64,000 bases of DNA, taken from NCBI RefSeq assembly GCF_037126465.1, contig NC_088201.1:197478403-197542402 (forward strand), read 5' to 3'. The stretch is from Ornithodoros turicata (lineage: Eukaryota > Arthropoda > Arachnida > Ixodida > Argasidae). The translations under genes and the position numbers were made by a program. Each line of letters starts with the position of its first letter. Positions within the stretch are counted from its first letter, which is position 1. A model generated the notes under the pieces. The model saw only the letters and a program-made list of their open reading frames with translations, was not told the origin of the DNA and ran no database searches. Shown here one piece after another: positions 1 through 9,794 of the stretch.

Positions 1-310
1 TGCTACAGAATGTCTTGTGACTGACCTGCAGGATAATCCCCGCAGTTAGCCAAGCGCGAAAAAGCATGATGCACATAGCAGATGACACCATTGGTCATGT
101 CATTTGCTACAGAATATCTTGTGCCTCAGCTGCAGAATATTTCCTGAAGGACATGATGCACATCTTGCACCTGAGTCACAAGATATTCCATAGAGACGAC
201 ATGACCAGTAGTGTCGTCTGCTATGTGCATCATGTCCTTTCGCACTCTTCTCAGCATTCAGAATATCCTGTAACTCAGTGAGATAATAATATGTAGTAGA
301 CGACAGCACC
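1..310. repeat. Array of short inverted and direct repeats
   Basis: The words GCATGATGCACAT and its inverse ATGTGCATCATGTC, together with AGAATATCTTGTG and TCACAAGATATTC, recur in both orientations across the first 300 bases. The arrangement resembles the subterminal arrays of the CCC...GGG elements described later, so this may be one edge of an element continuing outside the window. No terminus is visible here. I see no gene. Confidence 0.45.
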
Positions 311-1129
311 AATGGTGCCGTATGCCATACTCCCGCTTGAACTTCGAATATGTCGCAATCGTGGGAATACTCAGCATAAGACGCGGCAGAACTTCAGCCC
401 AATCAGCATTTTAATTTTTTTACTTTTCCTTCCTCTAGAATAATCTGCCGGGATGTCCCTCATGTGGACACACGGTTACAGTGCTTAAAAAACACCATGG
501 ATTAATTCAGATGATACCCGGGTTAAACTGAATAGCACCTGGACTATTTAAGATGGCAGCCGGATAAAACTGAATGGCACCTGCATTATTTCAGATGGCA
601 CATGAAATTGACTAAATGGGTGGGAAAACGTGTAGTTTTGGAAAGCTGGTATAGTACAAAAAGTACCTTGGGAATACTGCAAAGCACACTGATGGTGCAT
701 TCCATTGGCAGAGCTGGGTCAGATTTTTGGCCCCGGAAATCACAAAAACTGTTCCATTGGCATAATCGTGTCAGACATTGAATGTTTCATTGGCAGAGCG
801 AGGGCAAAACGTTTGCTCGAAAGAGGAATAGTTCTTGAGCGACAAGGTCAAAGTTAACCCGGGAAAGCACGGGCTCACGTGCTATGCGCAGCGCATGCTT
901 CGTATGTAAAAAAAAAAATGTTAGCATTCCATTGAGGAAGCAAATCTGTGTGACCCCGCCGGGAGCATGCACCCAAACCCCACCAGTGCGGGACAAAATC
1001 TGCTCTCCCAGTGGAATACGCCATGGGTTGATACACTAATATTCAAACGGAAGTCTCAACACAGGCATCGTTTGCTATGTGAGTACTTGACACTCCTTTA
1101 TCGAAACCTTAAACAACAGCATAGGTTAA
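311..1129. other. Unassigned sequence
   Basis: No coding region or RNA gene is recognised. Around 500-600 there is a weak direct repetition of words such as TTTCAGATGG and GAATGGCACCTG. Only short chance open frames occur. Confidence 0.5.
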
Positions 1130-2090
1130 AGGGACTATGAAATTTCCCGAAGCCCCCTCTTTTTATTGCTGGAAACTGTTCTTCCCGCCAATAAACAAAT
1201 GCCAGAAATTTTTTTGGGAAAAATCACTCCACTCTATGAGAAGCGCAGGCTTCAAGTATGTCTTCGGCATTCCTCCTCTCCCACGCACATTCACCTGTGG
1301 ACCGAGCAACTATGCGTGCTGTCATCTGGCACGGATTATGTCACCGGTGTTACACAATGCCAGGCAATGCACCCCAGCAGCTGTGAATGTGGCGCAGTAG
1401 TTCCTGCGAGTCGCGCCCACAAGGTTGCAAGGTCACGTCTTTCCAATACCGTGGCGCTGAGGGCTGAAGCATTAAGTTTCTGTTTGTTGCAAGCTTTCAG
1501 GTAACACACAGTAATGAACTTTTGTATGTGTGCATCGTCAGCTACACCTGCGCTTGCTAGTGTGACATGTGAGTTGTATTTTGTAGTCGAACATAAACAT
1601 CTTCTGCTCAGTGGCCATTCGCAACAAGAAATCCAAACACCCACCTCCATGGCTATGACATTTTTGCTGACGAGATACGTTGGCCTCTATTGATGCACCC
1701 CAATGGTGTACTGGTTGTATCGCCGTCACCAATGGAAAGTGTCTGGTGGCTGCCCGGCGTTACAATTATATTGACGTGTTGGCAATCTAACAACAAAGCA
1801 AGTGCGTTGTGAAGTGCGACTATGATATTTGGAGGCTGTCCCCCTCTGTTGCTCGACACGTCACGATGACGTGTCTCGGTCCCGGCTGTGGTTCCATCAA
1901 GTTGCTCGCTGTGCCTATGCGCGGTAGCTCGCCACGGCGCGGCGCTACGCCAGCTGTACCCCCATCGCCGCTCCGTTTAAATTCGCCCCCGAGAATATGC
2001 CTCAAATGACGAAGGTAAAACTTTGGTTCTAGACTCAGAAAAATGTCTTCATTCTGATGAATAGGAGGAAAAAATCATTTCATAGTCCCT
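1130..2090. mobile_element. TTAA-type non-autonomous DNA element (TIR AGGGACTATGAAAT)
   Basis: The left end reads TTAA then AGGGACTATGAAAT. The right end is the inverse, ATTTCATAGTCCCT, followed by TTCA. A TTAA target site with one copy mutated to TTCA explains the flanks. The 961 bp interior has no convincing coding region; its short open frames lack known domains. The 5'-AG...CT-3' ends with TTAA duplication fit Kolobok-like elements better than piggyBac, whose ends usually start with CCC. A second element with related AGGGACTG-type ends lies at 50.2-53.0 kb. Confidence 0.6.
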
Positions 2091-2381
2091 TTCAAAGAGT
2101 AGTGTTTTAAGAGAAACAGCATAAACGAGCTTGAATGTTATGAAAATCCTAGTAGTACCTGCCAAGTTCTGCGAGCCACTGAGTCCATGAGCTGTCTGCC
2201 TTCGAGCAACACCAACGAGGGACCCTAATTTACATTTTAAAATGTAAATCAAATGCATAGTGTGAAATTCACCTGCCGTGCCCAGACACTTGTTTGCAGG
2301 TCTATTTATGTGATATCACATCCTGCATGCACAGCACGCAACAGTAAGTGCGCACATTGGAGTGAACTATAGCTTACTGAA

Positions 2382-3749
2382 CTATAGCTTCTGTGAAAGC
2401 CCGGGTACTCTTCCACGAGGCCTCGTCATAAAGTCGTGCTGTACTGGTTGCTTGGTAGGAATGCTGGATTGGCATCTGCCCATGCGGGACATATCATCGC
2501 TGTCACTGTCGAAAACAATCCTCTTCCGCATCCTTCGCATTTGTCTCTGGGTCTCGGAGTCGTCCGAGTCCAAATGTGACGTATCCAACGCACATGGCAG
2601 CAATTCCTGTGCCCGTTCATAAGTATCTGCATGACAACACACAAATTCAAACTTGTAACGTTGTTTGCAATTGGGACACCAAGTGTGCGAACACAGAATA
2701 GCCACAGGCAGTGTGTCTACGTTGTGCTATATTTGGGGAAGTGGTACCCAGAGGAGTGAATCCAATCAAATGTAATATCATGCATGAAAAGAAATATATT
2801 CCAGAGGGATACAGGATAGGTACGGACATGGTCTGCAATGTATGTGACACACTGTATAGATTCTACATTGGATATAACGTGCAGCATTATATAGGGTGTT
2901 TCACATCGCGGTTTACGGTCACATGCAATTAGTATTTCTTCCTTTTTATTGCTTTGTTGTATGCAACCTTCAGTCACGATGAAGGAAGTGACCTACACGC
3001 CATTGATTACCATATGCTCATTAATTGAATAAGGATTTTAAGTCTAATTTTTGGACGATTTTAGCGTCTCTGCCATATCAAAGGGCACTCTCAGCAAAAG
3101 CAAATGCAGCAAAAAAAAATGCCATCCTTTGTGATATTTGGAGTCTGTGCGCTTCCTTGAGCTCAAGGAAGGTTGAGGACAAGGGAAGGTGTCAGTTCGC
3201 AGCATTGGCGTGCGGTACATGGGAGGGACTGTACTTATGGAGCCAATGGGAAGGCTGTATTTTATTTTACGAAAAAGTAAGATATATGAGCCCATGTGAA
3301 TGAAGAACGTGTGGGCCAGTTCCTCCCTCATACCTTCTTATACCACTCCCTACACTCAAAAAAGAGAAAGAGCAAAGAAAAGGAAAACGATAGTGTAAGC
3401 TGTCACTGACTAGTTCAGCTATGCGATTTATTTTAAACACCCGGTATAATGTGCCACACAATGTGTGGCACGTACCGTTAAGGGAAGGCAGATATATTGC
3501 TAAGCCCTCCCCATTATATCACAAAATAGCACTGCAGGTGCGGACTTACTCTTTGTGGCCAGGATTCGTGCGGTATATAGCGTCCAGGCATCCTCTTCAA
3601 CTGGAACTGCTCTTTGAATCATCTTTGTTATTTCTAACTTTGAGGTTGATGGTGGCCAGTAACAAAAATGCTCATCTCCATTCTTCGTCACCCAGCTATC
3701 AGGGACTACATACGTGCTGCCTTCGTCTGTGAACTCAACAATATGATAC
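2382..3749 (-). CDS. Second gene of a CACTA/EnSpm-like transposon (two exons, partial)
   Basis: Two exons are visible on the minus strand. The upstream exon (3749 to 3550) follows a TTTTCTGCCAG acceptor and encodes a small domain with the motifs YHIVEFTDE, VVPDSWV and CYWPP. It ends in a GTAAGT donor after ARILATK. The second exon (2626 to 2382) follows TGTCATGCAG and keeps the frame, reading TYERAQELL then an Asp/Ser-rich stretch (HLDSDDSE). From memory, this series (VVEF..., CYWPP, TYE.A, acidic tail) is typical of invertebrate proteins that carry a DUF4806 domain further on; that domain is not found here. It lies just downstream of the transposase on the same strand, so it is probably the transposon's accessory protein. 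First and last exons are not identified. The intron carries an inserted MITE. Confidence 0.5.
2894..3442. mobile_element. Putative MITE in the intron of the accessory gene
   Basis: The left edge GGGTGTTT and right edge AAACACCC form an 8-bp terminal inverted repeat, and the flanks read ATTATA on one side and TATAAT on the other. The 549 bp inside has no coding domain. It sits entirely between the two exons of the transposon accessory gene, so splicing would remove it. The short inverted repeat makes the call tentative. Confidence 0.4.
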
Positions 3750-3906
3750 CTGGCAGAAAACACAGATCTCAGTTTGTCGCTCCCCGTGCAAACATAATAA
3801 CTTGTTGCCTGCACAGAGATATTCATCTATTCTGACATTTTGTGTAATGAGGAGATATTCCAGCAAGAGATATCTGGCAAAATGCACTCTGTGACAATCA
3901 GCAAAC

Positions 3907-6048
3907 TTAAAGAAGGTGAAAAAGCGGAATAAAGACCATCCGAGCCCTGAAAGGAAGCAACATTCCCTTGCACATTATGCTGTTAAATGAAAACACATCA
4001 AGGTTGCTGGTCTTCCTAGACACAAGGAAAATCGACAGCAAAGACGACCTACAAGGGTGAGTATAGAGGTCACCTTCAATTTTGCACACCTTCCCCACAA
4101 TCAGAGTGCTTGATCCAAGAGTCAGGAAGTTAGAAACAATAACGACCCGATTATCTGTAAGTAAGACACAGTTGTCTGGACGTTCAGTGCTCAGAGTGCT
4201 ATTGTTCCATATGGCCCTTCTGAACTGCCGCCAGCCCATGTACGACAAAGCGGGCCCTTTAATGTGACTTGATGAGAGGACGACACCAGAAGGCCTGAGC
4301 TCCGCTTTGCTTTCAAACACAGTGTCAAGGTCACTATGCTCATGGAGTCTACTGTACAGCTGCTCTAAGGGCCTGTTTTCAGACCTTACTAGCTGTTTCA
4401 GATTCTTGAGATAATTTTCGAAAGGGAAGCAGCTAAAGTCATCGAGTTGCCCGAAATTCTTGCAGTCATGACAGAGATGAATGAGAGAATGCACATTGTA
4501 CACTAACGACTCCTTGCCATAAAGAATCCTGCAGTTCTTCACAAATGTACGGAGCAGTGTGTCCGCATAGTCAAGACGATCTGTCATCGAAGGACATGAC
4601 AAAATGACTATAGCGACATGCAAATGCAGAAAATGCTTATATAGGGCGCTACTGAGCATTTTTTTCATTGCAACGGGACCAACATAGAGAAGGAACAGAC
4701 GACACTCGGTTGCCTTCCACCGTTCAAAACATTCAAGTGGACGGGATTTTCGCGCAAAGTCTCGAGGTATACGTGTCCTGAATGAAAAGAGCAGTGCTGA
4801 CACCTGCTGCACTGATACGTACGCAAGCCGCACCTTGAGAGGACCCCTGACCCAATAGCCCAGCAACTTCCGGACCACACCAAGACAGACTACATGCATG
4901 TAGTCCAACGGGAAGCAACTAACCATGGGCAATCCAAGTCTGGTCAATGGCGACACACCCCTGTGGTGCTCGCTTTGAGTTTGAAGTCGAAACGATTCAT
5001 CTGTCCTCAATTCGCTGTTCATACTCTGATAGGTCACACGACCCAGATAGGTACCTTTAGCACAGCATTTGTCGCAGCCATAATATCCTGAGAACTGCTT
5101 TGTAGCCTTGACAAAGGCTTTTGCAGGGGCGTCACAAATAATCGCCTTAACACAAATGTTGTAGTGTACACCCTGATGAATGAATCCATATTGTAGCAAT
5201 GGCTCTAGCTCTTCAACGAAAAATTGGAGGTATTCGTCAAGTGAGCCGGGCTTTGATTCGCCACAAAATATGCCAACGGGAAATACAGCATCATACTGCC
5301 TCTGGACAGGGTGGTGTACCGACGCCAGTATTGGCCAAACCTGTTTGTTACTGCTCTTATATAAGGGCAAACCATCTACATTAAATGAAACAGAAAGTGC
5401 ACGAACATCACTAGGTAACGGGTGCCACACTTGTAAGGCACGTGCAATGCCCTTCGCCAAGCCAAAGTGCACGTAATTTCCATTGGTCATTGTCATATGT
5501 GGCACAACCCGTGGTGTGCGCAGAAGAGAGCGGCCATTTTTCGGGAGCTCTGGGAAATGTGGCCTGAGTGTTGTCAGCAAAGACTCTAGTGCAGGTCTCG
5601 TGATGTTGTACTTAATGGCCCATGCCCGCAGTTCCCCAGCAATGCTAACTGGACCACTTTCTGGATAGCCATCATACAGCATGTCTACTCCATGATTCTC
5701 AACGTCCGCCCCTACATTGCCTTCTCCAGGCTCATCTATCGCCTCATGGTCAGACCCTCCGCTCAACGAAGACGTGCCACCAGATTGAAGTTCATTATGT
5801 AGCATGTTGGTGACTGTGGACATGCCACCAGATTCAGCTTCGCTATGTAACGAGGTGGTGACTGTGGATATTCTATTACATTCACTCTCAGTGTGGAAGA
5901 GGGTGTCGCTAGTAGGAACAACATTTCTAGCTTGTTGTGCTACCCATTGATTCGTAATATTTTCTGTTATTTCTTGTGAGCACAGCACACTTGCACGTCT
6001 TACAAGCCTTTGCTGTCGGCGTCGTTGTGCAAGAAGAAATTTTTCCAT
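3907..6048 (-). CDS. CACTA/EnSpm-like transposase
   Basis: A 713-residue open frame from the chosen Met (followed by EKFLLAQRRRQQRLVRR); an in-frame Met 24 codons upstream is possible. The N-terminal third is Ser/Thr/Glu-rich and low in complexity. The core shows FNVDGLPLYKSS, VGIFCGESKPGSL, IICDAPAKAF, a Cys pair in YYGCDKCC, and FPLDYMHVVCLGVVRKLL; a later block reads HSLIHLCHDCKNFGQLDDFS. This series of conserved Asp motifs is that of the animal relatives of plant CACTA (TNP2, transposase_21) transposases, inferred from motif similarity. The gene has no stop or frameshift, unlike most elements here, and the accessory gene lies 3' on the same strand. I could not find the ends of its transposon. 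Confidence 0.7.
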   Translation of the reverse strand: MEKFLLAQRRRQQRLVRRASVLCSQEITENITNQWVAQQARNVVPTSDTLFHTESECNRISTVTTSLHSEAESGGMSTVTNMLHNELQSGGTSSLSGGSDHEAIDEPGEGNVGADVENHGVDMLYDGYPESGPVSIAGELRAWAIKYNITRPALESLLTTLRPHFPELPKNGRSLLRTPRVVPHMTMTNGNYVHFGLAKGIARALQVWHPLPSDVRALSVSFNVDGLPLYKSSNKQVWPILASVHHPVQRQYDAVFPVGIFCGESKPGSLDEYLQFFVEELEPLLQYGFIHQGVHYNICVKAIICDAPAKAFVKATKQFSGYYGCDKCCAKGTYLGRVTYQSMNSELRTDESFRLQTQSEHHRGVSPLTRLGLPMVSCFPLDYMHVVCLGVVRKLLGYWVRGPLKVRLAYVSVQQVSALLFSFRTRIPRDFARKSRPLECFERWKATECRLFLLYVGPVAMKKMLSSALYKHFLHLHVAIVILSCPSMTDRLDYADTLLRTFVKNCRILYGKESLVYNVHSLIHLCHDCKNFGQLDDFSCFPFENYLKNLKQLVRSENRPLEQLYSRLHEHSDLDTVFESKAELRPSGVVLSSSHIKGPALSYMGWRQFRRAIWNNSTLSTERPDNCVLLTDNRVVIVSNFLTLGSSTLIVGKVCKIEGDLYTHPCRSSLLSIFLVSRKTSNLDVFSFNSIMCKGMLLPFRARMVFIPLFHLL

Positions 6049-6120
6049 TATATTCACCTTCTCTGTGCGGTGCCCAAAGATGAAGCCATTGCTAGAAAGA
6101 GAAATGAAATGATATACCAC

Positions 6121-7430
6121 AAGCTATGCACAGCCTACTTCACAAACGGTTACTTCGCACGGATCACGCTAAACAACAAACTGCTTAAGGAAGGAAAATG
6201 GTAGTCTTTTTTTGTTTTACCGCATCCACCATGTAGAAAACAATGTTCAGAACGGTGTGACACATTACCTGTCACCTGTGGAGGGAAGCAAAGTATCATC
6301 CGTTTACAACGCACCTTCGTGCACCTATCACAGTAACTGGGACATTGAAAACTTGTTGCGTTCAACGCATCTCACTAAACCCGTTTTGCTCAGGTGCTCT
6401 GCTCACGTTAGTACAGGTTATAACAGGCGAGGCCTGAGAGTAAGACACGGAAGACCGCTCCGTTAGACGTAGCGATGTACGAAGAAGACGTGCCCATTCG
6501 CTAACATAAGATTTGGACAAACGCTGAAAAAGCACTTCAAGGAGAAAGTAACTGCAAACTGCATTCCCGCCGGCGCCACAACTGTGCGAAATATACTGGT
6601 CTTAATCGAATCGGAAACAAGTGTTCAAGTGCTGCACTGCATTAGCAGTGCTCAATGATGAGACTGCTTCACATCTGTAAGAGTACTCGCAACAATATGG
6701 ATACGTGAAGTTAGTACGAGCCACGTGGTACGAGCTTAATTGTTGTTGCACTAACTCAACTAAACCTAATTGATATAAAACATCGACAAATGTTTCAAAC
6801 GATTTAAATGAATCAGGGTAACATCTACACATGCACCACAATTTTGTATTTCCGCTTAAACAAGCTTTTCTTCCTCTTCCCGCCCATTTTGCCATTCGAT
6901 GGCGTCGCTTTCCATTCTCCGTACGACAAGGAACTAGATGAGTTACTACACAGAACTAAAGTCCAGCTTTAACACAGCTAAGACACTTCTTGGAAATGAA
7001 ACTATAGCAAATAAAATGCGGATGACCAGACTCACCACATCTATTTGATGTTACACTTAACAGAAACAACAAACAACCACACAACCACGCCATTCGCGCA
7101 ACGAAATGTGCACATGGTGGCCTGCAGCATTGTCGAGTATGTTCCGCGAACAGCGGTTACGTAAATACTGCATACGGGTCATTCCAAAACTGGCTCACTG
7201 TGTTTGATGTTTGATGTTTTCTGACGCAATAACGTGAGGGCTCACTGTGTTTGCAAATTTTGTTATGTGTTGTTTAATTTTACGACCCTTCTCACAACAA
7301 AATTTATACATCCTGACTAAACAACAAATTCGCGACATACAATGCGGCAGCAAAGATACATTGAATGAACTAGTTGAAATATACGAATACCATGCGTATT
7401 TTCTCTTTTTTTTTTTTTTTCACTTTGGCA
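6121..7430. other. Unassigned sequence between EnSpm-like gene and LINE
   Basis: No protein family, RNA gene or clear terminal repeat was recognised. It is moderately AT-rich with only short chance frames. It may hold the 5' end of the EnSpm-like element. Confidence 0.4.
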
Positions 7431-7431
7431 T

Positions 7432-7663
7432 GCATGGTCGGGCATGCATGATGGGCCGAGAATGGCCCTATTTGTTGTGCCGATCCTTCCATATAACGCT
7501 GGATAACTGTCGGGACTCGATGTCGGCCCAACGGCTTCTGCCAACCAAGTCTAAGAAAGACATTGGCGCAACAATGGCCCAAATACCACTGGCCGACTAC
7601 ATCGGATGCCGACGAAAGACCTATCATAGGCCAGTTATCAGTGGTCGGCAAATGCCACTTGGG
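7432..7663. mobile_element. Possible short CCC...GGG element with GGCC/TCGG array
   Basis: The stretch is full of alternating words such as GGGCCGA, TCGGCCCA, GGCCGAC and GGTCGGC. It stops abruptly at ...CCACTTGGG just before the LINE zinc-knuckle coding sequence. Read inverted, the end is CCCAAGTGGCATTTGCC, resembling the end of the element at 30.4 kb (CCCAAGCAGCACGCC). A convincing left terminus is missing; CACTTTGGCATGC at 7430 is a weak candidate. Confidence 0.35.
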
Positions 7664-8155
7664 AACTGTAATGGCCCCCACGCAGCTTCCTATGGCAAAT
7701 GTCCCTGACGCCTAGCCGCGATGAGAGCAGTCAAGGCTGGTGCCTATGGTAATGAAGAAGTAAAGCGTTATTTACAAGCTACAAGTCGCAAAGCAAAACA
7801 AAAGGCTCAGGAAAAGAAATACCAAACTCTGCCACCACCGCCAACGTTTGAAAATTTCCCTCAGCTACCACAAAGGCCAGCTAAAACAGGGATAGCACGA
7901 AAGACCACAGGCCCACCACCAGCACAAAAGCCTCCACCACCTCCAAGTGTGTGGTCTATGAAGAGTCTGCCGAAGGTGACAAGCCTACCCCGCCACCAGC
8001 ACCCCCAAGGAAACTCATCCATCGACCACACAGAAGGGTTACCCAGAACAGAAGTCTCTTTGGTCCTCCAGATCATTCCATTTGGTCTGGCAGCATTTAA
8101 GGCTGCTGCTGTGTCTCTCCTGCCACAAACCCCACAACATCCCGAGGTAAAGTAG
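7664..8155 (+). pseudogene. LINE ORF1 (gag-like) C-terminal remnant
   Basis: A CCHC-type knuckle fragment, NCNGPHAASYGKCP, is followed at once by a TGA at 7706-7708. The same frame then stays open (AVKAGAYGNEEVKRYL, then a Lys/Gln-rich and Pro-rich tail) until 8155. This is the usual C-terminal layout of ORF1 nucleic-acid-binding proteins of I/Jockey-type LINEs. The N-terminus is replaced by the GGCC array to the left. Confidence 0.55.
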
Positions 8156-8228
8156 GTTCTTGCCTTCGAACCTGAACTGCTGAGGATCATTACGCAAGCC
8201 AGCCATGGATAAAATTTACAGTTGTGCA

Positions 8229-8362
8229 ACGGTTACGCAGTTGAACTGCAACGGGCTTCAGGGACGGATAGTTAACGTGTGAAATTTTTTGTTACGTTAT
8301 CCTATCCCAGTGCTAGCGTACATAGAAATTGGACTCAGCAGTACTTTCATGATCTCAAACTA
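8229..8362 (+). pseudogene. LINE ORF2 endonuclease, 5' piece
   Basis: The frame reads TQLNCNGLQGR, the typical opening of an AP-endonuclease domain (QWNCNG-like), and continues to about ALAYIEIGL-type sequence before the mariner. The remainder resumes after the mariner at 13.0 kb. Confidence 0.5.
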
Positions 8363-8512
8363 CGAGGGGTGTTCAAGTCAAACCGGGACTTTCTGTCTCC
8401 TGAGCGGACAAATGGCTCGCGCTACTTCTTTTTCGTCATTTTCACGCGACAGGCCTCCGCCTTCACCACGTGATGGTCCAAAGTTTGTGCAAAACAGAGG
8501 GACAAGACAAGA

Positions 8513-9098
8513 TGGCCGACAACGAGGTGAGCGGGCACATCGAACAGCGAATTGTCATGAAGTTTCTCGTGAATGAAGACGTAAGGTCATTCACAGAAGA
8601 CTTCAGGCTCAGTATGGTTACGATACGCTTAGCCGCAACGAAGCGTTTGAGTGGTGCAAAAGGTTCCGCGACATCCGTACATTAGTGCAGGACGGTCCCG
8701 GCCGGGACGGCTCAGAGCCCAGTGTTAGAGCTCCTGAGAACATCCAACTTGTGGAGCGCCTGATCCTCAAGGAGCGATGGATAACATGTCTCGAACTTGC
8801 TCGAAAGAAGGACCTTTCTGTGGGAATGTTGAACACTATCATTCGTGAACACCTCCAGTTTCGGAAAGTTAGTGCCCGTTGGGTCCCGAGGCGGCTCTCT
8901 GTGTTTCACCGGCAGAGAGGACGGGAAATCTCCCAAGAGCTAAGGTACCGCTTCGGTACTAAAGGACAGCCGTTCCTTGATCGGATCATCACGTGCGATG
9001 AAACTTGGGTGCGCCATTTCGATCCTGAGTCTACACGCGCATCAAAACAGTGGAAGCATTCGGGTTCGCCAGCTCTCAAGAAGCTCCGAATCACCCCC
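8513..9098 (+). pseudogene. mariner transposase relic
   Basis: The first frame starts MADNEVSGHIEQR and has the N-terminal helix-turn-helix region. A shift near 8680 leads to a second frame with NIQLVERLI, SARWVPRRL and the first catalytic Asp in ITCDETWVRHF. It breaks off at KKLRITPP where the nested element begins. After that element the frame resumes at 12911 with GKVMVTVFWDKAGV, which holds the second catalytic Asp, and then runs straight into the terminal repeat. The third Asp region (DD34D) is deleted, so it cannot be functional. Confidence 0.8.
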
Positions 9099-9504
9099 CC
9101 CTACTGAAAAAACCCATAAGTAATTCATATAGGTCCTGTGTAAAATTATATAGGGTGCTACATGATCCTTATGGGTTATTTAGGAACCTATATTACTCCT
9201 GTGTAGGTAATTATGGGATCCTATACGAGTCCATGCAGGAGTCATGTAGGAGCCATAAGGTCCTATATAACTCCTGTGTAGGCCATTATGGGATCCTAAA
9301 CGAGCCCATGCAGGAGTCATGTAGGACCATGCAGGACCCATAAGTTCCTGCATTGAGGATGTAGGAGTTACATGGGTCCTATATGTAGATCATGCAGGAG
9401 TCATACAGGGTCACATACGGCCACATAGGAGTCATCCTTTGTCGACCAGTTATAAGTCCCTGAAACCCTGAAACAAGCAAGAACGTGCAGGAACACCATA
9501 TTCG

Positions 9505-9560
9505 CTCCTAAAATCAATATAAAATTTTTACATGTAAAAATTTTATATCGATTTTAGGAG
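9505..9560. repeat. 56-bp near-perfect palindrome
   Basis: The sequence is self-complementary about CATG at 9531-9534, with CTCCTAAAATC on the left matching GATTTTAGGAG on the right and one mismatched pair. It could extrude as a cruciform. It lies inside element A directly after the left repeat array. Confidence 0.9.
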
Positions 9561-9575
9561 GGCTGATATGTGTTT

Positions 9576-9613
9576 CATCAGTTATTTTAAGCTGCAGCTT
9601 AAAATAACTGATG
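9576..9613. repeat. 38-bp perfect palindrome
   Basis: The sequence is perfectly self-complementary about CTGCAG (9592-9597), with arms CATCAGTTATTTTAAG and the inverse. It begins 15 bases after the first palindrome. Two such adjacent structures are unlikely by chance and may mark an internal edge of element A. Confidence 0.9.
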
Positions 9614-9794
9614 TTCGATTCATTTTTGGCGCATACATACAAGTCCATTATTGATCGACCAAACATCAAACATAAAATGATGCGTGCGTTCCATGCACAC
9701 ATTTGGCATATTAGTACTTGGCGTTTTTCAACCGTCCAGTGGTTGTTGAACCCCATCCAGCGACATTGCTTTGTCGCTCGATGGGTTTCCGGGT

